Shown here: positions 53,340 through 63,951 of the stretch, one piece after another
Layout: each line of letters begins with the position of its first letter
Numbering within the stretch: position 1 is the stretch's first letter
Assembly: GCF_004359515.1 (NCBI RefSeq)
Contig: NZ_SCWD01000005.1
Span: 1 to 64,000, forward strand
Direction: 5' to 3'
From: Macrococcus carouselicus
GTDB lineage: Bacteria; Bacillota; Bacilli; Staphylococcales; Staphylococcaceae
DNA length: 64,000 bases
Notes under the pieces: generated by a model
The model's database searches: none
What the model was told of the DNA's origin: nothing
Seen by the model: the letters and a program-made list of their open reading frames with translations, nothing else
Translations under genes and position numbers: made by a program

Positions 53340-53561
53340 GTAGTTCCCTCCGTTCTTTAGAATATCCTCTTTAATTTTATCTTATTTTCCATAAAACAGT
53401 TTTCAAAGTTTAACTAGCAATTACGAGTTCCGGCGGTATCATGCGGCAACTTGTCATCAATGCACGTGACAAACTTAAGTTTAGTATGTGTTGTGTAAGA
53501 CTCAATAACGGATTAACATGAAGACAGTATAAAAAATATATTTTTCAAAGGAGAGAAACAT

Positions 53562-55082
53562 ATGGCAGAACAAAAAAGTGGTCTTCAACGCAAAGTTCAG
53601 GCTTTCGGTTCTTTTTTAAGCAGCATGGTCATGCCGAACATTGCAGCTTTCATCGCATGGGGATTACTAACTGCATTATTCATCCCAAAAGGCTGGATTC
53701 CTAATAAAGATCTGGCATCGATTGTCGGACCTTCTATCACATACTTAATTCCATTATTGATTGCTTTCATGGGCGGTAAGCTCGTCCATGACGTGCGCGG
53801 CGGTGTCGTCGGTGCAGCAGCAACAATGGGTATCATTGCCGCATTCCCTGACACACCTATGTTACTTGGTGCGATGATCATGGGTCCACTGGGCGGCTGG
53901 TTGATGAAGAAAATTGACCAAGTATTACAGCCGAGAATCAGAACAGGCTTCGAAATGCTCATCAACAACTTCTCAGCTGGTTTCTTGATTTTTGGATTAA
54001 TGATTTTCGCTTATTACATTTTAGGGCCAATCGTTGAATGGTTGATGCATATTCTTGGAACAGCTGTCGAGTTCCTTGTCGGACACGGTCTACTTCCATT
54101 AACTTCAATCTTCATTGAACCTGCTAAAGTATTATTCTTAAACAATGCGATCAACCACGGTGTATTAACACCACTTGCAACTGCTGAAGCAGCAGAAGCA
54201 GGGAAATCTATTCTTTATACATTAGAGTCTAACCCAGGACCAGGTCTTGGTATTTTACTTGCTTACATGATTTTTGGTAGAGGATCAGCACGTGCAACTG
54301 CACCAGGTGCTTTGATCATTCACTTTATCGGTGGGATTCATGAAATTTACTTCCCATACGTACTGATGAAACCTGCAATGATTATCGCAGCAATCGCAGG
54401 TGGAATGACAGGAGTTGCTATTTTCTCAGCAACAGGATTTGGTCTTCAGTCTCCTGCTGCACCAGGTTCTATCATCGCTTATGGTCTAGTAACACCTAAA
54501 GGCGACTTACTCACAATGTTAATGGGTGTCCTCGGCGCAGCGCTTGTATCATTCATCGTTGGTTCATTAATTCTTAAATTCTCTAAAGATAAAGGCGAAG
54601 AAGATTTAGCAGCAGCAACAGCAAAAATGGAAGCAACGAAAGGTAAAAAATCTTCTGTTGCCGGTGCATTGACTGACGCGGCAGCAGGTGCTGCAACTTC
54701 TGACCGTGTGAAAGTTGTCGAAGTCGATAAAGACGAAACAACTGAGCCGAATTTATTGAATCAATACGATACAGAGAACGTAGGCGCGCATGATTACTCA
54801 AACGTCAGCAAAGTCATCTTTGCTTGTGATGCAGGGATGGGTTCAAGCGCGATGGGTGCGGGTATGCTGCGCAATAAGTTCAAGAAAGCAGGCATCAATG
54901 CTGAAGTCACGAACTCAGCAATCAATCAGTTACCTAAAGATGCTCAGCTTGTTATCACACAGAAAGTTCTGACTGACCGCGCGATTAAGCAGGTGCCGGA
55001 TGCGATCCATATTTCAGTGGATAACTTCTTAAATTCACCGCGTTATGATGAACTGATCGCTAACTTAAAGAAAGACCAATAA
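53562..55082 (+). CDS. mtlA: PTS mannitol-specific EIICB component
   Basis: A 506-residue fusion of the membrane channel EIIC (residues 1 to about 340, about eight helices) and cytoplasmic EIIB (about 415-506). EIIC has the family start FGSFLSSMVMPNIAAFIAWGLLTALF and GGIHEIYFPYVLM; EIIB carries the phosphorylated cysteine in FACDAGMGSSAMGAG (Cys422). It imports mannitol as mannitol-1-phosphate. A 60-residue Ala/Lys-rich linker joins the domains. AAAGGAGAG precedes the ATG. First gene of mtlA-mtlR-mtlF-mtlD; no clear catabolite-repression operator was seen upstream. Confidence 0.97.
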   Translation: MAEQKSGLQRKVQAFGSFLSSMVMPNIAAFIAWGLLTALFIPKGWIPNKDLASIVGPSITYLIPLLIAFMGGKLVHDVRGGVVGAAATMGIIAAFPDTPMLLGAMIMGPLGGWLMKKIDQVLQPRIRTGFEMLINNFSAGFLIFGLMIFAYYILGPIVEWLMHILGTAVEFLVGHGLLPLTSIFIEPAKVLFLNNAINHGVLTPLATAEAAEAGKSILYTLESNPGPGLGILLAYMIFGRGSARATAPGALIIHFIGGIHEIYFPYVLMKPAMIIAAIAGGMTGVAIFSATGFGLQSPAAPGSIIAYGLVTPKGDLLTMLMGVLGAALVSFIVGSLILKFSKDKGEEDLAAATAKMEATKGKKSSVAGALTDAAAGAATSDRVKVVEVDKDETTEPNLLNQYDTENVGAHDYSNVSKVIFACDAGMGSSAMGAGMLRNKFKKAGINAEVTNSAINQLPKDAQLVITQKVLTDRAIKQVPDAIHISVDNFLNSPRYDELIANLKKDQ

Positions 55083-55144
55083 TTAGACAATTAGCGATAC
55101 AAGTAATACACTTTAACTGAATAATTTTTGAAAGGAGTGGGGGT

Positions 55145-57154
55145 ATGCAGATCAGTAATCGCGAGAAGAGAATCATCGAATCGTTGCTGAAGAACCCCCG
55201 CTCCTTTTTGACGATTCGCCAGATCGCCCAGGACCTCGGTGTCTCAAGCCGGACGATTCACCGGGAGCTTAAATTTGTCGAGCGTACACTTGACCGCTTC
55301 GGCCTTGAACTGCTCCGCCTTCCTAATAAAGGGCTGCGCATCGAGGGGAACAGCGATTATTTCAATCAGCTGACCGACCAGCTCGATGCGATGGACGTTT
55401 TAGACTTGTCGATGGATGAACGGAAAGTCATCATTTTGTACACCTTGATTAAATCAAAGGACCCCGTCAAGCTCTACAGTCTGGCAAGCGAAATCGGCAT
55501 TTCCATCAACAAGCTGAATAAGGAGCTCTCAGCGCTTGAAGCAGATCTCACCCACTATCACCTCGAGCTCCATAAAAAGCGCGGTGAAGGGCTCGTGCTG
55601 TCCGGCGGTGAAGTCAATAAGCGTCAGCTGCTCGCAGATCTCATGCTTGAGAGGCTGAATTCAACAAGCGTCTACTCGGTCATCGAAGACCACTTCGTTT
55701 ATCAGACATTAAATGATGAGAAGCTGCTTGATATTGTGGATATGAATCAGATCTTCAATGTCGAGCGGCTGCTGATGGACGAGCTGTCTGAACTTCCTTA
55801 CGTACTAATGGAAACGTCGTATTTGACGCTGACGATTCATATCGTCCTGGCGATTGAACGCATCCGTAACGGCGAGCAGGTGACGATTAACGAAGAGCTC
55901 ATTCAGGCGCTGCGCGTGACTCCTGAATTCAAGGTCGCAGAAAATTTAGCTGAATCATTATCTCATGTCTACAACGTAGACTTTGACCTTGAAGAAGTCG
56001 TCTTCATCACGATGCATCTGCGCGGGGCGAAACGCCGGGCGGATGAAAGTGAGACAGCGATTGATATTACGACGGAAGCCGAACAGCTGATCGCTCATGT
56101 TGAACGGCTGACCGGCAATGACTTTGAAGGCAACACGGTGCTCCGGGAAGGCATTCTTCTTCACCTTGTACCTGCTTTGAATCGTCTGTCCGGTGGTATA
56201 GAAACGTATAACCCGCTGACAGCTATGATCAAGGCGGACTATCCGGTGTTATTTGAAGCAGTGAGCAGCGCTCTCGCCCGGATATTCCCTGACCATTCGT
56301 TTCCGGACGGGGAAGTCGCCTTCGTAGTGCTGCATTTCGGCGGTGCTATGAAAGCCGCTGAAGAAGAGCATGTGCTCGTCGTCTGTACGAGTGGTATTGG
56401 CACAAGCAGAATACTGTCCAACCAGATCGAGCAGAACTTCCCGAATGTCACTGTCGCCCGTCAGGCTTCGGTCAGTGAACTGAAGTCGATTGCGCTGGAC
56501 CAGTTTGACCATATTATTTCGACGGTCGGTCTGGATATCAAGCAGCCTTATACAGTGGTCAATCCACTGCTCCCTGCATCCGACAAGCAGATTCTGGCGC
56601 AGATTTTCACATCTCCTACAGTGAAGCGGCAGACAGAGACGCATGTTGTCAATCTCGACATTTATGACGCGGTCGTCCCGTTCGTCGTCGAAGGTCATGC
56701 ATTGATTGATGCGCTTTACTTCCACGAGACAGATGTCCTGACGCTGGAAGACGCAATCGCGGATTATGTGGCAGCACAGCATATTACAAGCGCCAGCGAG
56801 GAACTGCTTGCTGTCATCAGCAAACGAGAAGACGCGCAGGGGTTTGCGATAACCGGTTCAGAGATTGCGCTCCCTCACCTCGTCCATCCATTGATTGAGC
56901 GCCCGGGCATTGCGTTAATCACCTTGGCTAAGCCCGTTACCGCTAAAAACATGGATGACGACATGCAGCCTGTCCGGTATCTCGCGATTATGCTGCTGCC
57001 GGAAGACACGCGGTTACGGCCGCTTGTCAGCGAATTCAGTGTACTATTGATGAACCATCTGGAGTCACCAGACAAATTATTTGGCAGCAGATCATTTGTC
57101 GTTAATCATATGAAACAAGCTTTAATGCAGCAAGTCACACAACTAATCTACTAA
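55145..57154 (+). CDS. mtlR: Mannitol operon transcriptional activator (PRD/EIIB/EIIA type)
   Basis: A 669-residue regulator. Domain order: N-terminal DeoR/BglG-type helix-turn-helix ([22 protein letters not shown], residues 21-42), a second HTH-like segment (105-150), two PTS-regulation domains (about 185-400), an EIIB-like Gat domain with Cys414 in [13 protein letters not shown], and a C-terminal EIIA domain with His578 in [12 protein letters not shown]-dependent phosphorylation of these residues sets its activity. GGAGTGGGGGT lies before the ATG; 62 bases after mtlA. Confidence 0.95.
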   Translation: MQISNREKRIIESLLKNPRSFLTIRQIAQDLGVSSRTIHRELKFVERTLDRFGLELLRLPNKGLRIEGNSDYFNQLTDQLDAMDVLDLSMDERKVIILYTLIKSKDPVKLYSLASEIGISINKLNKELSALEADLTHYHLELHKKRGEGLVLSGGEVNKRQLLADLMLERLNSTSVYSVIEDHFVYQTLNDEKLLDIVDMNQIFNVERLLMDELSELPYVLMETSYLTLTIHIVLAIERIRNGEQVTINEELIQALRVTPEFKVAENLAESLSHVYNVDFDLEEVVFITMHLRGAKRRADESETAIDITTEAEQLIAHVERLTGNDFEGNTVLREGILLHLVPALNRLSGGIETYNPLTAMIKADYPVLFEAVSSALARIFPDHSFPDGEVAFVVLHFGGAMKAAEEEHVLVVCTSGIGTSRILSNQIEQNFPNVTVARQASVSELKSIALDQFDHIISTVGLDIKQPYTVVNPLLPASDKQILAQIFTSPTVKRQTETHVVNLDIYDAVVPFVVEGHALIDALYFHETDVLTLEDAIADYVAAQHITSASEELLAVISKREDAQGFAITGSEIALPHLVHPLIERPGIALITLAKPVTAKNMDDDMQPVRYLAIMLLPEDTRLRPLVSEFSVLLMNHLESPDKLFGSRSFVVNHMKQALMQQVTQLIY

Positions 57155-57170
57155 ATGGAGTGAAGAAAAC

Positions 57171-57605
57171 ATGTCAAATTTAATCCCAACAGAAAATATT
57201 TTAATGAACCAGCAGCTCGCAACGAAAGAAGAAGCCATCGAAGCAGCAGGCCGTCAATTAGTTGAAGTCGGTGCAGTAGGCGAAGGTTACATCGAGGCGA
57301 TGAAAGACCGTGAAGCTATCGTGTCAACTTATATGGGTAACTTCCTGGCGATTCCTCATGGTACTGACGAAGCAAAAACTGAAGTGATTAAAACAGGCAT
57401 TACGTTACTGCACGCACCTGACGGCATCGACTGGGACGGCAACATAGTTAAAGTCGTAGTCGGTATCGCTGGTAAAGACGGCGACCACTTAGATTTATTA
57501 TCACAGATCGCTATCGTCTTCTCAGATGAAGAGAACGTTGACCGTGTCATTCAGGCTCAATCAGCTGACGAAATCAACGCAATCTTCGGGGAGGTCGAAC
57601 TGTAA
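57171..57605 (+). CDS. mtlF: PTS mannitol-specific EIIA component
   Basis: A 144-residue soluble EIIA protein that takes phosphate from HPr and passes it to the EIIB domain of MtlA. The phosphorylated histidine is His63 in [12 protein letters not shown]. Full length for a single-domain EIIA. Its TAA stop overlaps the mtlD start by one base (TAATG). Confidence 0.96.
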   Translation: MSNLIPTENILMNQQLATKEEAIEAAGRQLVEVGAVGEGYIEAMKDREAIVSTYMGNFLAIPHGTDEAKTEVIKTGITLLHAPDGIDWDGNIVKVVVGIAGKDGDHLDLLSQIAIVFSDEENVDRVIQAQSADEINAIFGEVEL

Positions 57606-58735
57606 TGAAAGCAGTCCATTTCGGTGCCGGCAATATCGGCCGTGGCTTTATCGGTAAAGTATTATATGACAACGACTATGACATTACGTTTGTCGATGTC
57701 AACGCTGAGATGATTGATTTGATCAACAAAGAACAGGAATATGACGTCATCATCGCTGAAGAAGCGAAGTCCCGTCAGCACGTCTCAGGCGTCAAAGGTA
57801 TCAACAGCATGACAGATACAGACAAGCTGCAAGCTGCTATTAAAGACGCAGACTTAATCACGACAGCAGTCGGTGTCAACATCCTGCCGATCATCGCTAA
57901 AAGCATCGCAGGATCACTGACAGAGCGGACAGCTGACAAGCCGCTGAATATCGTTGCCTGTGAGAATGCGATTATGGCGACAGACCAGCTGAAAAAAGCA
58001 GTCACTGCGATCACGGGCGAACTTGGTGCGCATATTCACTTCCCGAATTCAGCAGTTGACCGTATCGTGCCGCTTCAGAAGCAGGACAATCCACTGGACG
58101 TTATGGTTGAGCCGTTCTTTGAATGGGTTATCGAAGAAGACGCCTTTACAGGCGACAAGCTTGACGGCGTGAAATATGTCTCAGATTTACATCCATACAT
58201 TGAGCGTAAACTATTGACTGTCAATACTGGACACGCGTTCATCGCTTACTTCGGCACTTATAAAGGTTATACAACAGTAGATGAAGCAATGAAAGATGCA
58301 GAGCTTGTCGAGCAGTTGAAAGCAGTGCTTGCTGAAACAAGTGACTACTTAACGACTGTCTATGACTTCACTGCTGCAGAACAGGCCGCTTACGTCGAGA
58401 AAATCATCGGCCGCTTCAAGAATCCATACTTATCAGACGCGTTAAACCGTGTCGGCCGTTCACCGCTGCGTAAAATCAGCCCGGAAGACCGTGTAGTGAA
58501 GCCACTCGCTTATCTTGCAGAAGAAGGCAGAAAACACGACGCATTAGTTGATATGGCAGCATACTTACTGCGCTATTCTGATGAACAGGATCCAGAAGCT
58601 GTAGAGAAGAATAACTTTATCCAGGAAAAAGGCATCACTGAATTCCTGCAGCATTATGCTAAAGTTGAAGGCGCACTTGCAAAAGAAATAGAAGAACGAT
58701 ATAACGCCCTATTGTTTGATAAAGAGAATAACTAG
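57605..58735 (+). CDS. mtlD: Mannitol-1-phosphate 5-dehydrogenase
   Basis: A 376-residue NAD-dependent long-chain dehydrogenase converting mannitol-1-phosphate to fructose-6-phosphate. N-terminal Rossmann motif [12 protein letters not shown] (residues 6-17); the catalytic block [18 protein letters not shown] contains the active-site lysine of the polyol-dehydrogenase family. Last gene of the mannitol operon, with a terminator 10 bases after the stop. Confidence 0.96.
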   Translation: MKAVHFGAGNIGRGFIGKVLYDNDYDITFVDVNAEMIDLINKEQEYDVIIAEEAKSRQHVSGVKGINSMTDTDKLQAAIKDADLITTAVGVNILPIIAKSIAGSLTERTADKPLNIVACENAIMATDQLKKAVTAITGELGAHIHFPNSAVDRIVPLQKQDNPLDVMVEPFFEWVIEEDAFTGDKLDGVKYVSDLHPYIERKLLTVNTGHAFIAYFGTYKGYTTVDEAMKDAELVEQLKAVLAETSDYLTTVYDFTAAEQAAYVEKIIGRFKNPYLSDALNRVGRSPLRKISPEDRVVKPLAYLAEEGRKHDALVDMAAYLLRYSDEQDPEAVEKNNFIQEKGITEFLQHYAKVEGALAKEIEERYNALLFDKENN

Positions 58736-58744
58736 TTTTGTTGA

Positions 58745-58773
58745 GACCGTATCGTGTTGATACGGTCTTTTCG
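58745..58773 (+). terminator. Terminator of the mannitol operon
   Basis: GACCGTATC gtgtt GATACGGTC stem followed by TTTTC. Confidence 0.93.
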
Positions 58774-58816
58774 TTATGGATGGATTTCTCAAGGATTTGG
58801 CCTTTATTCAAGCCAT

Positions 58817-58851
58817 AAAAAAACGACCCGCATCTTCTGCGGGTCATCTTC
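58817..58851 (-). terminator. Terminator of the cdaA-cdaR-glmM operon
   Basis: GACCCGCA tcttc TGCGGGTC hairpin with seven A on the left, giving a T-run on the minus strand directly after glmM. Confidence 0.93.
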
Positions 58852-58856
58852 AATTA

Positions 58857-60203
58857 TTATAATCCCATTTTCTCTTTCACAACGTCAGCGATGCTATGAA
58901 CAAAGCGCTCTGCATCTTCTTCTGTCTTAGCTTCGACCATGACACGGACAAGCGGCTCTGTACCTGACGGACGTACGAGCACACGGCCTTCGCCGTTCAT
59001 TTCTTCTTCGACTGCTTTGATCGCTTCAGCGACGTCCGCATTGTCTTCAACCGCATGCTTATCAGTCACACGGATATTGACTAATCGCTGCGGATATTTC
59101 GTCATCTGACCCGCCAGTTCGCTCAAGGTCTGTCCTGACTGTTTGATGATCGATGCCAGCTGAACACCTGTCAGCAAGCCGTCACCTGTTGTGTTGTAAT
59201 CCATCATGACGATGTGGCCAGACTGTTCGCCACCGAGGTTATAGTGACCACGGCGCATTTCTTCTACCACGTAACGGTCGCCGACTTTTGTCTTGTTACT
59301 TTGAATCTCAAACGCATCCAATGCTTTGTAGAAGCCCAGGTTACTCATGACTGTTGAGACCACCATGTTATCGTTCAGTTCGCCCCGTCTGCTCATTGCC
59401 TGTGCAAGGATGAACATGATCTGGTCACCGTCAACAATCTGACCTTTTTCGTCCACTGCGATCAGGCGGTCGCCGTCACCATCAAAAGCAAGTCCGAAGT
59501 CGCTGCCTGATTCAACAACGAGTTCAGCCAGTGCCTCCGGATGCGTTGAACCGACGCCGTCATTGATATTGTTACCGTCAGGGCTGCAACCCATTGTCAC
59601 TGTATCCGCTTCTAAGTCTCCGAAGAGGAATGGCGCGAGTGAGTAAGTAGAGCCGTGTGCACCGTCAAGCGCAATCTTCAGTCCTTCTAAGTCACCATCA
59701 ATGGTTGATTTCAGGAAGCTTAAGTAGCGCTGGCCTCCTTCGAAGTAGTCAGATGTATGGCCTAAGCTAATACCGGTCGGACGTGGGACAGTATCTTCCT
59801 CAGCATCAATCAGCGCTTCAATCTCCGCTTCCTGGTCATCGGTCAATTTGAACCCATCTGAACCGAAGAACTTGATGCCGTTGTCCTGTACCGGATTATG
59901 GCTGGCGGAGATCATGACACCCGCCTGTGCTTCCAGTTCACGTGTCAAGTAAGAGATGCCAGGCGTTGAAATCACACCGAGACGCATCACTTCAGCCCCT
60001 GTTGACAGCAGACCTGCTACAAGCGCCGCCTCCAGCATCTCACCAGAGATACGCGTATCGCGTCCTACCAGAACAGTCGGATTATCATGTCCGCCGTGAG
60101 CAAGTACAAATCCTCCGAACCGTCCTAATTTAAAAGCGAACTCCGGTGTAAGCTCGCTGTTCGCTACTCCCCTTACTCCATCTGTTCCAAAATATTTACC
60201 CAT
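58857..60203 (-). CDS. glmM: Phosphoglucosamine mutase
   Basis: A 448-residue alpha-D-phosphohexomutase converting glucosamine-6-phosphate to glucosamine-1-phosphate. The phospho-acceptor serine is Ser101 in [18 protein letters not shown]; the metal-binding loop is [13 protein letters not shown], the sugar loop GGEQSGHI, and the phosphate-binding end [16 protein letters not shown]. Third gene of the cdaA-cdaR-glmM operon, as in Bacillus and Staphylococcus, where CdaR and GlmM modulate c-di-AMP synthesis. Confidence 0.97.
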   Translation of the reverse strand: MGKYFGTDGVRGVANSELTPEFAFKLGRFGGFVLAHGGHDNPTVLVGRDTRISGEMLEAALVAGLLSTGAEVMRLGVISTPGISYLTRELEAQAGVMISASHNPVQDNGIKFFGSDGFKLTDDQEAEIEALIDAEEDTVPRPTGISLGHTSDYFEGGQRYLSFLKSTIDGDLEGLKIALDGAHGSTYSLAPFLFGDLEADTVTMGCSPDGNNINDGVGSTHPEALAELVVESGSDFGLAFDGDGDRLIAVDEKGQIVDGDQIMFILAQAMSRRGELNDNMVVSTVMSNLGFYKALDAFEIQSNKTKVGDRYVVEEMRRGHYNLGGEQSGHIVMMDYNTTGDGLLTGVQLASIIKQSGQTLSELAGQMTKYPQRLVNIRVTDKHAVEDNADVAEAIKAVEEEMNGEGRVLVRPSGTEPLVRVMVEAKTEEDAERFVHSIADVVKEKMGL

Positions 60204-60224
60204 AATTTAATAACTCCTCTAAGT

Positions 60225-61163
60225 TTATTTTTTGCTGACATCCACTTTAACCGTAACTTCTTTCGGGTTGACTCTTGAGACATCGCTCGGTAATGGAATC
60301 TGTTTTTTCAGTGTGGTATCTGAGGTGATCGTGTCCAGATTGACAGCAACTTCTATATCTCCGATACCATCCAGGACAGAGCGCTTGCCCTGCAGCTCGA
60401 CCTCTTCATCTGATAAGGTGATACTTTCAAGCTTCAGTCTTGAGGGTAGCTGCCCTGAAGTGACCGGTACGATTCTCACCACTTTAGATGACGGCTGAAT
60501 TTTCATCATGACCTTCACCTTAGCGGGTTTCACCGTGACATCCAGCTTATTCAGATTGCTGTCAAAGACTCCTACTTCCGCTTCCTCAGTAGTCGTCTCT
60601 GACAGCTTTGTATTCTCATTCAAAGTCGCTTTGACATAGGCAATCTTAGCTACTTCGTCACTGCTGCCGGTGATGGTCACCTGCGTCGGATCAACCTGCT
60701 TCTCAACAAGCTCATAACCTGTTGCCAGTCTGTTCGGATTCACTTCACCTTCCACTGCATGCGTGACGCTGACCTTCTCAGCAAGCGTGATATTGGCTGT
60801 CTCCGGCATCACTTCATAATCCAGCTTTTCAGATAAGCCTTCAACCTGGAACTTTTTTTTATGGTCTCCGACAAGCCCTTTCGACAGATCAAGCTTAACG
60901 GTGAAATCCATCATACTTTCAGTCTTTTTAACGATAGCCTGCGGACCGGCTATCTTGACGTTAACGGTCTGTGGTGCACCGGACAGATATAGATTCTTTT
61001 TATCGTATATAGTCTCAACAGGCACATCCTGGATGACAACTGAATCAGTCTGACTCAACTGTTCCTGTGTGACAAATGTATTAAAGACATCATTCACTGA
61101 CAGAAATAAGAGCAGTGCCAGTACAAAGGAAATGATTCTGAGTCCCCATTTAGTCTCTAACAT
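60225..61163 (-). CDS. cdaR: CdaA regulatory protein (YbbR domains)
   Basis: A 312-residue protein with one N-terminal membrane helix (IISFVLALLLFLSVNDVF) and four YbbR repeats facing outside, each with patterns such as P..VNVKIAGPQ...VK, and ending VTVKVDVSKK. It modulates CdaA. The ATG at 61163 lies about 8 bases after AGGTGG and overlaps the cdaA gene end by 14 bases; in-frame codons a little upstream are possible. Confidence 0.93.
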   Translation of the reverse strand: MLETKWGLRIISFVLALLLFLSVNDVFNTFVTQEQLSQTDSVVIQDVPVETIYDKKNLYLSGAPQTVNVKIAGPQAIVKKTESMMDFTVKLDLSKGLVGDHKKKFQVEGLSEKLDYEVMPETANITLAEKVSVTHAVEGEVNPNRLATGYELVEKQVDPTQVTITGSSDEVAKIAYVKATLNENTKLSETTTEEAEVGVFDSNLNKLDVTVKPAKVKVMMKIQPSSKVVRIVPVTSGQLPSRLKLESITLSDEEVELQGKRSVLDGIGDIEVAVNLDTITSDTTLKKQIPLPSDVSRVNPKEVTVKVDVSKK

Positions 61164-61968
61164 TATCATCGCCACCTTTCTTCTCCAGGTGTGAGCTGAA
61201 CCAGTGTTCTGTCAGCAATGCTTCAAATACTTCAAGCGATACTTCCTTGCGCAGTCGTCCGTTATAGGTGACAGAAATAGCGCCCGTCTCCTCTGAGACA
61301 ACAATGGTAAAAGCATCCGATACTTCCGAGATTCCGACAGCAGCCCGGTGTCTCGTGCCAAGACTCTTCTGTATTTTAGCTGAATCAGACAGCGGGAGAT
61401 AGCTTGCTGCTGTTGCGATTTTGTCGCCTTGTATAATCATCGCCCCGTCATGGAGCGGTGTGTTGGGAATGAAGATATTGATCAAGAGCTCCGACGATAT
61501 ATTCGCATAGATCGGAATGCCTGTCTCGATATAGTCCTGCAGTCCGGTCGATTTCTCGATAACAATCAGTGCCCCGATACGACGCTTCGCCATATACTGG
61601 ACTGACTTCACCATATCATCCGTCAGTTTACTCTGATTGATGTTCTGTACTGAATTCCTCTTAAACAGACTTCCTCGCCCTAACTGTTCAAGTGCTCGTC
61701 TGAGTTCAGGCTGGAATATCACAATGACAGCGAGGAAACCCCATTCAAGGACGAAATCGAATAATCTTGTCGTTGTGGTTAGTCCCAGCAGCTGACTGAC
61801 ATATTTACCGATCAGAATGAACAGAATTCCTTTGAGTAGCTGTATGGCTTTTGTGCCTTTAATGGCATTGATGATTAAATAAAGAACATACCAGACAATC
61901 AATAGGTCGAGGATGCCGCTGAGGACTTTAAGGCCGTTCAGATTGCCTAATGAATCTAAAAAAAACAT
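61150..61968 (-). CDS. cdaA: Diadenylate cyclase CdaA (c-di-AMP synthase)
   Basis: A 272-residue membrane-bound DAC enzyme that joins two ATP into c-di-AMP, which controls potassium, osmolyte and wall homeostasis. Three N-terminal helices (residues about 13-35, 42-60, 74-86), then the DAC domain with the catalytic DGA at 174-176 and RHR at 206-208 (GTRHRAAVGIS). First gene of the operon with cdaR and glmM. Length is normal. Confidence 0.97.
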   Translation of the reverse strand: MFFLDSLGNLNGLKVLSGILDLLIVWYVLYLIINAIKGTKAIQLLKGILFILIGKYVSQLLGLTTTTRLFDFVLEWGFLAVIVIFQPELRRALEQLGRGSLFKRNSVQNINQSKLTDDMVKSVQYMAKRRIGALIVIEKSTGLQDYIETGIPIYANISSELLINIFIPNTPLHDGAMIIQGDKIATAASYLPLSDSAKIQKSLGTRHRAAVGISEVSDAFTIVVSEETGAISVTYNGRLRKEVSLEVFEALLTEHWFSSHLEKKGGDDNVRD

Positions 61969-61999
61969 TGCATCTCCTCCACGCTCAAACTCCTACTTA

Positions 62000-63268
62000 T
62001 TATATCATGTCAGTGACGAGTTCATCATAGAAGTGCACACTTTTTTCATAATATTCCAATGATTTATCAATTTTACCGATGCGACGATACAGATCTGCGA
62101 GCTTCGGATAGAGTCTTGTTTTGAATAGCGGTTCCTCTTTAGCCTCAGTGGATTTCAGATAGTACTCAACTGCCTTCTCCATATGGCCTTCCATTACACA
62201 GATATCACCCATGATTTCATGGCCGAATCCTGCAGAGTCCTCCTCGATATTCTCCTCTATAATCTTTCTGCCTTCAGCCACCTGTCCACGCATAGCAAGT
62301 GCTTGAGCATAGCGCAGCTTGATGGTCAGAATGAAAGGAGAATCCAGTTGATGCTCTTCAACGATTTTATTCGCTTTCTCCATCTCTTCACATGCCTCGT
62401 CATACTGTTTCAATTTAATCTTCAGGATAGCAAGATTCGTACGTGTACCTGCACAATGCAGGGGATTATCGCTTAAATCTGCATACTGAATAGCACGGCG
62501 GATATGTTTTTCGGCCTCTTCATAGTTGCGGATACCATAGTTCGCCTTGAAAAGTGAATTCTCGATATCCATTCCCTTATGATGCGTATTGAGTTTTCTA
62601 TTCAGAGCCAGCGCATCTTCATTGAAATTGATAGAGACATAGTTCTCACCCATAAGACGATAATATTCACCGAGATAGACAAGGATAGACACACGCACTG
62701 TGTTCGAAATGTTCTCATAAATGGTGACGTTATTTGCTTTTGTCAGCTGCCTGATCGCCTTATCCGTATGATTTTCCTCAAATTCAATACGTGACAATAG
62801 AATCAGACACCTTAAGTAGAGATTGACCTCTCTCAGTCCTTCTACAACCTGGAGCGCCTTCATAATCTCTTCACGTGCAGAGACGAAGTCATCCTTGCTG
62901 AAGTAATAACTTGCACGGACCCAGTATGTAGCTCCGCGCTCATATTCAGTGATGCTCTCCAGCAGCTGGTAATCTTTCTCGACAAACTCATCCAGCCGCG
63001 AATAATCTTCTGACTTTACGTTGTTCTCAGCCCATTTGACCTCTTTTTTGATATCAAGCAGACTCAAATTACGTTCAGATGCCGTTATTGTGAAGTCATC
63101 CAGCGTACAATTCAGCTTCACGCTCAGTTTTTTCAGCACGTTTGTGGACGGATGGACAGTATTTTTTTCAATCAGACTTAAGTAAGTTCTTGAAATAATA
63201 CCTTCTGCCAGTTCCTGCTGCGTCATGTTTGCTGCGTTCCTTAATTCTTTCACACGTTGTCCAACCAT
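62000..63268 (-). CDS. XRE-family regulator with TPR domain
   Basis: A 422-residue regulator. Residues 1-62 form an XRE helix-turn-helix (RVKELRNAANMTQQELAEGIISRTYLSLIEKNTVHPSTNVLKKL); the rest is a helical TPR array (for example NSLFKANYGIRNYEEAEKHIRRAI, GHEIMGDICVMEGHMEKAVEYYLKSTEA) as in Rgg/PlcR/Rap-type peptide-sensing regulators. No signalling peptide gene is visible beside it. GAGGGGG lies before the ATG. It is divergent from the winged-helix regulator, sharing a 180-base promoter region. Confidence 0.85.
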   Translation of the reverse strand: MVGQRVKELRNAANMTQQELAEGIISRTYLSLIEKNTVHPSTNVLKKLSVKLNCTLDDFTITASERNLSLLDIKKEVKWAENNVKSEDYSRLDEFVEKDYQLLESITEYERGATYWVRASYYFSKDDFVSAREEIMKALQVVEGLREVNLYLRCLILLSRIEFEENHTDKAIRQLTKANNVTIYENISNTVRVSILVYLGEYYRLMGENYVSINFNEDALALNRKLNTHHKGMDIENSLFKANYGIRNYEEAEKHIRRAIQYADLSDNPLHCAGTRTNLAILKIKLKQYDEACEEMEKANKIVEEHQLDSPFILTIKLRYAQALAMRGQVAEGRKIIEENIEEDSAGFGHEIMGDICVMEGHMEKAVEYYLKSTEAKEEPLFKTRLYPKLADLYRRIGKIDKSLEYYEKSVHFYDELVTDMI

Positions 63269-63393
63269 TAGGTAACCCCCTCTTTTTTACTAGTATATAA
63301 TATTTAACAATGAAAAGTTATCATCGTTTTTTATTTTTTTGCTAATTATGAGTTAACCTTTACGGGGATAAATATTTCTATTCGTGTAGAAAG

Positions 63394-63422
63394 TTGACAT
63401 CTGTTGTAAACAGGACAATAAT
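63394..63422 (+). promoter_or_regulatory. SigA promoter with an inverted repeat in the spacer
   Basis: TTGACA (63394-63399), 17-base spacer, AATAAT (63417-63422). The spacer contains the perfect inverted repeat CTGTT gta AACAG at 63401-63413, positioned as an operator between the two promoter elements of the winged-helix gene. Confidence 0.72.
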
Positions 63423-63452
63423 TAAGTATCAATGTATAAAAAGGAGTTTCTT

Positions 63453-63923
63453 ATGCAGGATATTTTACTGATTGATAATCTGGCTCAACTGAAGTGCATC
63501 AGCGATCCCTTCCGCATTAAGCTACTTGAATGTCTCTATACAACACCCAAGACAGGACAGCAGCTTGCTGATGAGCTGGAGATACCCCGCGCAAAGATTC
63601 ACTATCATCTACGTGAGATGGAGAAATACGGTTTTATAGAGATTGTGAAGACAGAACAGAAAATCAGTATTATTCAGAAGTTCTATGCACCGACAGCAGA
63701 AGAATTTATTCCGGCACCTTATCTGCTGCAGTTCCATACGGACAGTCAGACAACAGACAAGTCAGAAAAAACCTCAAAATCTTCTGCGAAAGAACTCAAA
63801 CTACAGATTGACAAGAACGAATTGCCTCAGTTCAAGAAAGAACTGAAGAAGTATCTGAAGAAAGCTTCCTCCAAGTCTGCTGACAGTCATTACGAAGTGC
63901 ACATCGAGCCTGTAGACAAATAA
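63453..63923 (+). CDS. Winged-helix (ArsR-like) transcriptional regulator
   Basis: A 156-residue regulator with an N-terminal winged helix (LKCISDPFRIKLLECLYTTPKTGQQLADELEIPRAKIHYHLREMEKYGFIEIV, residues about 12-65) and a Lys/Ser-rich C-terminal part (ELKKYLKKASSKSADSHYEVHI). No paired metal-binding cysteines, so metal sensing is unlikely. The ATG at 63453 follows AAAAGGAG by 7 bases; an ATG 7 codons upstream overlaps that site. Likely autoregulated through the operator-like repeat in its promoter. Confidence 0.85.
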   Translation: MQDILLIDNLAQLKCISDPFRIKLLECLYTTPKTGQQLADELEIPRAKIHYHLREMEKYGFIEIVKTEQKISIIQKFYAPTAEEFIPAPYLLQFHTDSQTTDKSEKTSKSSAKELKLQIDKNELPQFKKELKKYLKKASSKSADSHYEVHIEPVDK

Positions 63924-63948
63924 AGAGCGACCCTAGGGCCGCTCTTGT
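63923..63948. terminator. Terminator after the winged-helix gene
   Basis: AAGAGCG.CC ctag GG.CGCTCTT stem followed by GTTT, shared with the convergent partial gene. Confidence 0.85.
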
Positions 63949-63951
63949 TTA

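Noticed and set aside
53400..53561. Catabolite-repression (cre) operator before mtlA
   Set aside because: No sequence close to the cre consensus (TG.AA.CG.T..CA) was found by eye; a proper matrix scan would be needed.
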